Part shown: one piece after another, positions 55,478 to 64,000 of the stretch
Position numbering within the stretch: the first letter of the stretch is position 1
Layout: each line of letters starts with the position of its first letter
NCBI RefSeq assembly: GCF_003576645.1
Contig: NC_044922.1
Span: forward strand, 6,581,646-6,645,645
Direction of reading: 5' to 3'
Length of the DNA stretch: 64,000 nucleotides
Source of the DNA: Ipomoea triloba
Lineage: Eukaryota > Streptophyta > Magnoliopsida > Solanales > Convolvulaceae
Notes under the pieces: generated by a model
What the model saw: only the letters and a program-made list of their open reading frames with translations
Told to the model about the DNA's origin: nothing
Databases searched by the model: none
Translations under genes and position numbers: made by a program

Positions 55478-56604
55478 GTGCAAACAGCCATGCATATCAA
55501 TTTAAGAGATCAGAGGCCACTGCCCCATCCCTTTTAAATGATGAATGAGAGCATTCTAGCACACATTTTCATTGACAGAGTAAGCATCTTATTCAGAATA
55601 TCTCTCAGTACTAACACTTTTGGCAAGCTGTATTCAGCTGCAGGAAGAAAAATATATGTTAGTTTACGGTGAATAGCTGCTATAAATTCATTATTCAACT
55701 AAGTCACCAAATAAAGTGGACCTGTTAGGATCAATCGCTTATTACTGCGCCAAAATTATACCTTGCAGTGAAGACATAATTTTATTTCTTTATATACCGC
55801 CATAATTTCAAGAAACAGAGTGCTGGACTTTAACTCTTCAGGGTCTCTGCCTAACAATTGTCATAGCCATCTGATACTGGACTTGAACTTTCACCAGGCT
55901 TCGTCCAATCGGGAATGTTAATATCCCCCTACGGTTGACCAACAATTTTCTGTAGCAAATTAGCACCTATTGTCCATTGAGTTCTAACTTCTAAGATTAT
56001 GAAACCACCTATCACCTCTTCTTGGATTGTACGATAGCTAGAATGAAGTTGGTGGAGCTTGTTTGCTGGAGTTATAATAATAATAATTAATCATTAGATT
56101 ATTAGACCCAAAATCTTACCTACTACAACAAAGCTAAGTCATTTTAACTCATCACTCACATACTTATATATTATTATAATTTATTGCTATCTTGTTCCAA
56201 TGCTTTGTGACTCTTTCTGCTTATAATTTGTCATCATTTTCCTTATCCTTAATTAATAATTATTATGACCAATCATACCATTTTTTAACACCATCAAGCG
56301 GAGAATACTTAGCTCGGCTCTGTATGCTTTCGCACTAAATCCCAATGATGTTTTGGTTTATATATTAAATATAACTTATCTACAATTGCTCCAGTAAGAA
56401 AACAACAATTCTATTTACAAAAACAACTCGATTGATTCTTCGATAATAAATTATGGTAAATTGTGAGTAAGAACATATGATTGAGCTTTGACATTCGTAG
56501 TAGGGGAGTTATATTCAATGTGACAGGCTCTTTGTGGGTACCAGACACTGTTCTCTCCCACCTAATGGGCCGTTAAGTAGTTACCATGATTTACCCTTCT
56601 CCCT
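55478..56604. other. Non-coding region, no gene recognised
   Basis: No ORF or RNA recognised; mixed AT-rich sequence. Confidence 0.4.
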
Positions 56605-56613
56605 CCAAGGTGT

Positions 56614-56842
56614 CAATTGTTATACCATAAATCATGGTTCATATTGCATTGTGAATCTTGATATAAAAATTTTGTAATTTCAGATAACATTTTATACATA
56701 CAGTTAGCAATTTCGGTACATACAAACAAATAATTTAATAATTGTTGACATATAATATAATAGTTACAGGTACATAATATGAAGGTTATTTTTGGATGAG
56801 GATCTACAATGCAAGGTAGACTTGGTCCATGATATAATTTGC
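56614..56842. mobile_element. MITE, GCAAATTATRYCATGGACC family, with 9-bp duplication
   Basis: The left end is CAATTGTTATACCATAAATC, and the right end complement is GCAAATTATATCATGGACC. Perfect 9-bp duplication CCAAGGTGT at 56605-56613 and 56843-56851. Length 229 bp, no coding capacity. Confidence 0.9.
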
Positions 56843-57002
56843 CCAAGGTGTGGAGCTCTGTAGTGAGAGAATTTAACCTTTTATGAACAAGAAAACATAA
56901 ATTCTAATGTTTAATTCAATAATATTCCCACATTTTTTTTGCCAATGAGGGGAACCCACAGTCAGACCACTAAGTTGCCCGAGGGTCTGCATTAGGTAAA
57001 TC

Positions 57003-57386
57003 TGGTTGTTATGCCATGGATCCGAGTCCACCTTGCAAGGTGGAAGGTGGACCTTGGTCTATGTTCACAAATTTAGTACGCTATGTTCACAATTTTCGGA
57101 CTTTATGTTCACAATTTTTGAACTCTATGTTCACAATTTTTAAACTCTATATATATTCACAATTACAGAACTATACGTTCACAATTTCAGAACTCTATAT
57201 TCAATAGTATAACACAATTGTTTAATTTATATTAAAAAATTGTAAATATAAAGTTCAAAAATTGTGAATATTGAGTAATGTAATTTTGTATATTGAGATT
57301 TAAAATTGTGAACATAGAGTTCTAAAATTGTAAACATTGATCTGAGTCCACATTGCAAGGTGGACTGGGTCCATAGCATAATTTGT
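57003..57386. mobile_element. MITE, GCAAATTATRYCATGGACC family, with 9-12 bp duplication
   Basis: The left end is TGGTTGTTATGCCATGGATC and the right end complement CAAATTATGCTATGGACCC, each followed by a palindromic CCACCTTGCAAGGTGG-type block. The 12-mer TTAGGTAAATCT occurs at both borders (56992-57003 and 57386-57397); part of it may belong to the element ends. The interior repeats CTATGTTCACAATTTT-type units, as in the element at 55139. Confidence 0.85.
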
Positions 57387-57397
57387 TAGGTAAATCT

Positions 57398-59340
57398 ACC
57401 CTTGTGACCCTAAACAACATATGATGACAAGGAGGTAAACTAAGCTAGGTTACCCATAACTGACTAGCTCAAATAAAAGATTGAAATTTAAACTTACGAT
57501 TTCGTGATTACGAATTTATATCCTTAGTCATTTTAGTCGGGATTATCTTGTTCCAGGACCGAATTTTAGGACATGCAAGATGTGTAACAGCATAGGGCCC
57601 CAAAATTTTGGGGGCCCCTGGTCCAACCCTGACTTAATAGTTAGTATATGTATTTGTGATTATATTAGCTCAAAATTATGTTTTCATGACTGATCTAAAT
57701 TTTAGTACGTATTATTCAAAATAAAAATTCTATTCTATAATTTCACGCGAATCACTTTTCTTCAATTCACAATTTATTTATACTTTGATAGGGACTCGCT
57801 TATTTACCAGCACAGGACCACGCAAATAAAAATACCGGCCCTGCCCTGTTCCCACCTTTATTTGTTTCCTAGTTGTCTACGTATCTTCATCAACTTTCAA
57901 CGCTTGGGACTGGAAACAGCCGAACAGAAATTAGTTACTGTACAGAAAACCTGAACTTTTCCGTAACGATAAGCAGATTATGACAAAAATGATACAACAC
58001 AAGTCATCCAAAAAAAAAAAACAAGTCATCCAACCTATCATCTCACCGGAGTTCACAACATTGAAGAATCAATTAAGATTAAGACTTCGTATCAAAGGTG
58101 ATCAAATTTCAATTTCTTCCGTTAACAAAGATGTTCAAATTACTATAAAAGTATCGCAAAGCGTATTACGGCCTGCTGCATGAGTCTTAGGATTCTGGCG
58201 ACTAACTTTATCCACTCGATTCCCTATTTTACTAATTAAGAACCTTATGTCCTCATCATTTAGTCCAAAGGCAACGTTTGATTCCTGAGTTTGGTCGGGA
58301 TTCGAATAGAACATTGTGGAATATTTCTTTGTAGAGTGGATAATTAATTTAGAAAATAATGTCATTTTTAATCCATCCACCATAATAGTAATTCCATTAT
58401 TTTTATATTGATTATCTAAATACTTGACTACTTAACTTTTTAAAATTGAGCGAATGCAATTTTAAAATTTTCTCATTCTCATCAAACTTCACTGTTTTTA
58501 TATGAGGACATTTATGAAACCTTACACTAAATTTGGTTATTAATTTGGAAAGCTCAATAGATCAAAATGGTCAACTTAATAGTGTAAGTCCAAAAGTGTA
58601 AAATGATGCAATAATCAAGGGACAAAAGTGGAATTAATTTCGTAATATTTATTTCCGTTGAGATTTACTATATTTTTGAGTGACCAGGAGAATTCGCAGT
58701 CACTATTTGAGAATGTGCATAAACCCAGTCTTGTGACCTTAACTAGTAAAGGACCACAAAGAAGTAAAATAGCCGAGATTGCATATAGCTGACCACCGGC
58801 TTAAATCAAAAAAACCAATAGGTCACTCATGCCAGGATTCGAACTTGTAACCATATGCTTACAAAGTCAATAGTCAGATTAGCTTGGTTGGGATTGCCCC
58901 AAAAACAATACAGGAGAAGTAAACTGAACAATACAGGAGAAGTAAACTGCAGATAGAAGATCATGTGCAATGGACCTAGCCAAGTGGTTATTAACAAAAA
59001 TCGAATTTTAACCTTCTTGTAACTCACACTATATTTTTAACAAAAGTACCTCAACTTATCATTATAAACCATCTTTATATTACGGTACTGTAATTACATA
59101 TTAAATAAATTAATTAGTAATATGCTTATGCTACATATACACCGTTGCTGTTTATTAACTTCAAATCCCAACATAAACCAACATGTTATTAAAAGATTAA
59201 TTAATGATTGACATAATAACTAACGAAGACAAGAACTAGCACTCTTAATTAGTCACTTGGAGTGACTAGAGAAATGGCAAACATCTAAAATATATTTGTT
59301 TTTCAATTGTTTTTTTTTATCAATTCTCATTTAAGAAATA
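57398..59340. other. Non-coding region, no gene recognised
   Basis: No conserved gene recognised. Short ORFs at 57980-58183 (+) and 58135-58383 (-) overlap each other and look like nothing known; a decayed retroelement is possible. A reverse-oriented tRNA-like phrase (GGATTCGAACTTGTAACC, about 58834) may be a SINE. Confidence 0.35.
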
Positions 59341-59342
59341 AC

Positions 59343-59345
<3 letters not shown>

Positions 59346-59421
<76 letters not shown>
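59346..59421. repeat. (TA)n microsatellite
   Basis: About 37 AT units; the left border of the MITE at 59422-60302 lies directly against it. Confidence 0.98.
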
Positions 59422-59423
<2 letters not shown>

Positions 59424-60302
59424 ATCGCGTTCAGGTGCGTACTGGCCGCCCAGGAGAGAACTGCAGACGAATCACAACGCGCCACGTGTCTGGAATTTAG
59501 TTGCACATAACGTTATAATTAGGTGCATGTAATGTTATAACTAGGTGCACATAGGTGCACGTATGTGCATAAATGTTAACAAGGTAAATTACTTGCACCT
59601 GCAAGTGAAAATAGGTGCACACGTGCAAGTAAAATGTATTACAAGTGCAAGTAAATTGTACAATGAGCATCAATACTAAGTGCACCTAATGTTATAACTA
59701 GGTGCACTTAATGTTATAACTAGGTGCACATAGGTTGCAACCAGGTGCATAAATGTTAGCAAAGTAAATTACTTGCACAAGTGCAAGTAAAATGTATTGC
59801 AGATGCAAGTAAAATGTATTACAGGTGTAAGTGAATTGTACAGTGAGCATCAATACTAGGTGCACCTAATGTTATAACTAGGTGCACCTAATGTTATAAC
59901 TAGGTGCAACCTATGTTAAAACTAGGTGCACCTAGGTTGCACCCAGGTGCATGAATATTAACAAGGTAAATTACTTGCATTTGTAAGTGAAAATATTTGC
60001 GCAAATAGGTGTATGAATATTAACAAGGTAAATTACTCGCACTTGTAAGTGAAAATATGTGCGAAAATAGGTGCACTTGTAAGTGAAACTAGGTGCACTT
60101 TTAAGTGAAACTAGGTGTACTTTTAAGTGAAACTAGGTGCACTTGTAAGTGAAACTAGGTGCACCAAAGTTCCAGTTATTTACGAAAATGCCACCGCGTC
60201 ATTTTTTAAAAATTGCATCTGATTCGTTGATCTGGACACGTGGACGACTGTGGAGCGTTCTCATTTCCTACCTGGGCGAGAGTTCGCACGAGAATGCAAC
60301 CC
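59422..60302. mobile_element. Large MITE filled with AGGTGCAC / GTGCAAGTAA repeats
   Basis: The left end GGATCGCGTTCAGGTGCG and the right end complement GGGTTGCATTCTCGTGCG are inverted repeats, with further mirrored blocks (CGCCCAGG, GAGAAC, CCACGTGTC/GACACGTGG) inside. Between them are about 20 irregular units of CTAGGTGCACCTAATGTTATAA and TTACTTGCACTTGTAAGTGA. It is flanked by TATATATA on both sides, so it inserted in a TA-rich target. 881 bp and no coding capacity. Confidence 0.8.
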
Positions 60303-60834
60303 TATATATAAAGCATAACAATGATATTTAAGAAATTTATCATGGTACTGTCAGTATCAAATATAATCATGTATACTATTTTTTTTGTTATACCGAATGC
60401 TATAATATTGGTATCAATAACATATGGTATAATTAGGTATCTCATACATAGTTGTTGTATTATTAGTATCATGCCAATCATAATAGTAGTACAAAATATT
60501 ACAATTTCATGTGATATCATAACGAGTCTTTAGCTGAATTGCATCATATCCCCCTCTTCCTAGCAAACATTAAAGTACAAAGTGCAATCGTACTAAGTAT
60601 AATGTAACAGCATTGTTACTGATATATCATAAAATTATTAATATCTAGTCAATAATAATCTCAAAAAAAATATTGATGAGATGGCCCCAAAAGTGATAAC
60701 GTGGCTGAATGAGTGAAATATGATTCTTGTATTTGACTTGTATGAACCCACACCCTCTTAGTTGAACTTGGCCTTCCTAGTGTAATGTGGTTTAGTCCTT
60801 TGTGGTTGCTAATGCGATTTATAGACGATTATAC
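60303..60834. other. AT-rich intergenic DNA
   Basis: No gene recognised; overlapping short hydrophobic ORFs at 60302-60533 are on both strands and reflect AT-rich sequence. Confidence 0.4.
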
Positions 60835-60837
60835 AAG

Positions 60838-61275
60838 AAAGTAATAGCTCTAAAGCTCCTAAACTTTATACGAGAAATCAATTAGAATCATGAACTTTTG
60901 CATCTAAACTCATTAACATATTATTTTCTTTCAACAAAGTCAAAAAAACATATTATTGACCTGTTATAGCATGTCACTAGGGTTTCAGAGATTTTTTGGC
61001 AATACTCCGGCAACGAAAATCGACCACCAATGAACGATTGTTAGTCGCCTATGAAGAAGGCAACCGGCAACCGGCAACCATTCACCGATTTTTTTTCCCG
61101 GAGGTAGTTGGAGCATCACTGGAACTCTAATGACATGTTATCACTGGTCACTAATCGATTTTTATGTTTCGGTGTGCTAAAATGATATGTTGATGTGCTT
61201 AATTGCAACTTTTAACAGTTTGGGAGGCTAATTAATTTCTCGTATAAAGTTTCGGGGATCTATTTCCCAAAATAC
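60838..61275. mobile_element. Degenerate fold-back element upstream of the BAHD gene
   Basis: AAACTTTATACGAGAAATCAATTA on the left is mirrored by TAATTAATTTCTCGTATAAAGTTT on the right (60863-60887 and 61229-61254). The centre holds CGGCAACCGGCAACC repeats. The ends are diverged; no target duplication is clear. Confidence 0.6.
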
Positions 61276-61341
61276 ATATAGTTATATTGAGATGTACATA
61301 TTTTGGGTGCACCTAGGCACATAATATAACTTTCGCCTGTC

Positions 61342-61348
61342 TATAAAT
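61342..61348 (+). promoter_or_regulatory. TATA box of the BAHD gene
   Basis: TATAAAT lies 111 bp before the ATG at 61453. Confidence 0.6.
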
Positions 61349-61452
61349 TGAAGCTAGCTTGAGAACTCAAAGACTCACATAAATCAAGAACTGATTTGAT
61401 TTCATCGTTGTCATTAATCTGATCATCAAGAAAACTACAAGAAACTAAAAAA

Positions 61453-62730
61453 ATGGCCATTATTGCATCTCCCCCCTTATCAATATCCGAAAGGCTGATC
61501 ATCAGGCCCACATCTCCAACCCCATCTTCTCTCCGCCTCCACAAGCTCTCTCTCATCGATCAAGCCCTCACCAGCATGTACATCCCTCTCGTCTTCTTCT
61601 ACCCAAACAACAGCCACACCGATCCCACTCGCGTTTCCGACATCCTCCAAACCTCGTTGTCAAGAACCTTAACCTCGTACTATCCGTACGCCGGGCGGCT
61701 ACTCGACAACGCCACTGTCGAGTGTAACGACGCGGGAGCGGAGTTTTTCAGAGTTCGGGTTAACTGCACGATGTTGGATATTATTAACTGCCCCGACGCC
61801 GACGCGCAGAATGTCGCGTTCCCGACAGGGCTGCCGTGGGCGAATATTTATGATGGTGGGTTGGCGGTTTTTCAGTTGAGTCAGTTTGATTGCGGCGGGA
61901 TTGCCGTTAGCGCCGCCATGTGTCACAAGGTGGGGGATGGGGGGACGGTTAGGAACTTTATGGGGCACTGGGTGGCCGCCACGCGCCATCCTAAGCTCAA
62001 ACTAACGCCCAGTTTCGTCAGCGATTCGGTGTTCCCCACGCTGCCTTCCGGGCCGTTGGATAAACCCATGATGCCGTCGAAGATCGAGGAGGATTGTGTG
62101 CAAAAACGGTTTGTTTTTTCCGGGGAAAAACTAGACCTCCTAAACGACGTCGTATCCCAATCCGGGGTGAAAAACCCGACCAGAGCCGAGATTGTAAGCG
62201 CCCTTCTCTACAAATGCTGCGTCAAGGCCGCCGCGTCCCCGCGGCCCTCCATCCTCGTACACTACGCTAACATGCGCCAACCCCTCGGACTACCGTGCAA
62301 CTCCGCCGGAAATATCCTCTCCACGTTTTCGACCTCCCCGGCCGCCGGAGACGAGATGGATTTAGCGAGATTAGTGGCAGAGCTAAGAGACGGGAAAGAG
62401 CGGCTCCAAAGCAAAGACAACGAAATTGTTGAGGAAATTGTTACCTCGTTACGGACAGGAATAAAGCCGTACGAGAATCCAAATTTGGACATCTATTTCT
62501 GCAGCAGTTTGGGCAAATATCCGGCCTACACGGCGGATTTCGGGTGGGGGTGGCCGTGTAAAGTGAGCATGCCGAAAGGGCCGATGAAGAAGATGTTTTT
62601 CTTGATCGACAACCTGAGTGGCGGCGGGTTTGAAGCGCTGGTGATGTTGAAGAAGACGGAGATGTCGGTGTTTGAGCGGGACGAAGAGCTTCTCAGATTC
62701 GCTTCCCCAGTGCCGATCTCAAACCCGTGA
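61453..62730 (+). CDS. BAHD acyltransferase (vinorine synthase-like)
   Basis: Intact, intronless 425-residue ORF, a normal BAHD length. BAHD enzymes transfer an acyl group from acyl-CoA to alcohols or amines in specialised metabolism, in the cytosol. The catalytic HxxxD motif is HKVGD (His158, Asp162), following SAAMC, and the structural DFGWG motif is complete at 362-366 (ADFGWGWPCKV). Other family landmarks: YYPYAGRL (76-83), TRAEIVSALLYKC (about 248-260), and a C-terminal half with MKKMFFLIDN. The sequence looks closest to clade III, which includes vinorine synthase and several alkaloid and terpenoid acetyltransferases; substrate cannot be read from sequence. The coding region is much richer in GC than its flanks. 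A TATA box lies at 61342. Confidence 0.95.
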   Translation: MAIIASPPLSISERLIIRPTSPTPSSLRLHKLSLIDQALTSMYIPLVFFYPNNSHTDPTRVSDILQTSLSRTLTSYYPYAGRLLDNATVECNDAGAEFFRVRVNCTMLDIINCPDADAQNVAFPTGLPWANIYDGGLAVFQLSQFDCGGIAVSAAMCHKVGDGGTVRNFMGHWVAATRHPKLKLTPSFVSDSVFPTLPSGPLDKPMMPSKIEEDCVQKRFVFSGEKLDLLNDVVSQSGVKNPTRAEIVSALLYKCCVKAAASPRPSILVHYANMRQPLGLPCNSAGNILSTFSTSPAAGDEMDLARLVAELRDGKERLQSKDNEIVEEIVTSLRTGIKPYENPNLDIYFCSSLGKYPAYTADFGWGWPCKVSMPKGPMKKMFFLIDNLSGGGFEALVMLKKTEMSVFERDEELLRFASPVPISNP

Positions 62731-62897
62731 ATTATTCGATCTAATTTCTCGCCTGCAAATGTAACAATAATTCCTCCTAATCGAACGTTGGATGAGCATG
62801 GAGAAGTGTGTGTTTCGTTGATTTTCGCAATTTCTATTTTGCATATTCTATCAATTTTCGTTGTCATGTTGTAAAAATTAAGTCTTTGTATATATAT

Positions 62898-63158
62898 GGC
62901 AAAATTATGCATGGACTAGGTCTACCTTGGTCTAAAAATAACCTTTCGATTATGTACATGTATTTGACATATTCTGTACATGCAGTTGAAAGTTTCTGTA
63001 CTTGAACCTATCATATTATGTGCCAGCAATTATCAAGTTATTTGTTTACATGTACATAAACGGTCGACTGTAAGTATATAATGTGTTAACGGAAGGTACA
63101 TAATTTTTATCACGGTTTACAATGCAATATAAATCCTAGTGCATGGTATAACACCAAA
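62898..63158. mobile_element. MITE, GCAAATTATRYCATGGACC family, diverged
   Basis: The left end is GGCAAAATTATGCATGGACT, and the right end CTAGTGCATGGTATAACACC is its inverted partner. The interior has ACATATTATGTGCC-type repeats. No clear target duplication. Confidence 0.65.
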
Positions 63159-64000
63159 ACTGTACTCCAACTAGATTATATATGTCTTATGATCTTATGT
63201 TTCTTATGATTATAACTTAGTTGGAGTTGACTAATATGATCAGATTTCATGCTTGTAATGATTGCATGTGTTTCTAATAATGTCTTTTGTATTTAGATTG
63301 ATTAAATAATGTTACTTCGTTTATTATTTTCAAAGTTACATGTCTAATGCATATCTTTGAATTCAAATAAAGAACACTTAAAAGATTTGCAATTAATTAG
63401 TATATCATGAAGTAGCTTTAATTTGATACTATAATATATAAATTTGACTTTAGATTTAATAATCTCTATCTATAAAAGGAAAAATAAATTAAAAGAAGTT
63501 TTGACTTTTGTAGCTTAGTCTGTTTTCTTAGTTTTCAGTTTGTTTTTCTACTTGTATTCCTTTGAAATAAGTTGTCATATTGTTGTAATTGTTAACTATT
63601 TCATCTCTTTTGTATGTATTTATGCATGTTATAGTTGAGCCTTTAAACGTAAGATTGAGTTTTAATAATTTTCTATATGGTATTAGAGTAGAAGAGGACA
63701 AAAAAGGATAGTATGGCCGATATGAATTATATATTCTTAAAGATTTGCCGTTATTTAAGTGAATTTCATCTGGACCATCGTATTCCGTGAACGTTTGTAG
63801 AGGATAAAGATTGGATGAAGCATGATGAGATGCGCGACTATAAAATATCTATGGTTGAGATGGCGCATCCATAGTGTTTACCACTAGGGATCGGATTAAT
63901 AGAAGCTAGGAGTATGGGTAGCCTAAATCAATTTCCAAGTCATCTACGGAAGTCGAATATCCTAATGTGGTTAATTTGAGTTTTAATTGTTTTCTATACG
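63159..64000 (+). other. Possible Ty1/copia relic (primer binding site region)
   Basis: TATGGTATTAGAGTAG at about 63677-63692 resembles the initiator-tRNA-Met primer binding site after a copia LTR (TGGTATCAGAGC). GAGTTTTAATAATTTTCTATA stands directly before it, and a near copy (GAGTTTTAATTGTTTTCTATA) ends the window, as two LTR ends might. An ATG at 63713 begins a short open stretch. No conserved gag or pol motif is seen. Confidence 0.4.

Noticed and set aside
58135..58383. Possible small gene at 57980-58383
   Set aside because: Overlapping ORFs on opposite strands, no conserved family and weak start context; left as unassigned.
60302..60533. Overlapping hydrophobic ORFs on both strands
   Set aside because: AT-rich sequence yields Ile/Val/Tyr-rich translations on both strands; no coding signal.
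61699..61989. Antisense ORFs within the BAHD gene (also 62262-62492, 62526-62912)
   Set aside because: Shadows of a GC-rich coding exon, with no similarity of their own.

Overview
This window is nuclear DNA of a flowering plant. It is AT-rich and holds intron-bearing plant-type genes, plant tRNA genes, many non-autonomous DNA transposons and two assembly gaps. The protein types (cysteine synthase, group A MAP kinase, CAD-like dehydrogenase, BAHD acyltransferase) suggest a core eudicot, perhaps an asterid near Convolvulaceae/Solanales. That placement is a guess from memory of the families.

Layout. 1-620: decayed Ty3/gypsy polymerase fragment. 2759-8226 (-): ten-exon plastid/mitochondrial O-acetylserine(thiol)lyase with a hAT element in intron 2. 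10334-10804 (-): small four-helix membrane protein. 12310-16463: two intact tRNA-Val(AAC) genes and one truncated copy, with two large fold-back transposons between the second and third. 17930-21124 (+): ribosomal protein L5, nine exons, with a site II/telo-box promoter, a GC-AG intron and an assembly gap in intron 1. 21626-22222 (+): two-exon gene for a 132-residue, probably plastid-targeted protein. 22850-24010: inverted minisatellite built on CTTAAGGTGCGTGA. 28438-28734 (+): one-exon RING-H2 protein. 29172-29736: second gap. 32650-36840: tandem segmental duplication carrying two decayed 4-coumarate-CoA-ligase-like pseudogene fragments (-). 37133-42083 (+): MPK6/SIPK-type MAP kinase, six exons. 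44782-45150: 5'-truncated LINE. 49995-53070 (+): CAD-like alcohol dehydrogenase, six exons, lacking two of the three catalytic zinc ligands. 53918-57390 and other spots: MITEs sharing one terminal inverted repeat and 9-bp target duplications. 59422-60302: large MITE inside a TA microsatellite. 61453-62730 (+): one-exon BAHD acyltransferase.

The genes do not form an operon-like unit. RPL5, MAPK, OAS-TL and the tRNAs are housekeeping or signalling genes. The zinc-ligand-deficient CAD-like enzyme, the BAHD acyltransferase and the 4CL-like relics are the specialised-metabolism component, all within about 29 kb. The CAD-like gene is the most interesting protein here. The transposon structure (two different fold-backs in the same duplicated target site, a MITE family with 9-bp duplications, the inverted minisatellite) is the most interesting non-coding content. 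Exon borders were placed by hand from splice consensus, reading frame and family conservation.
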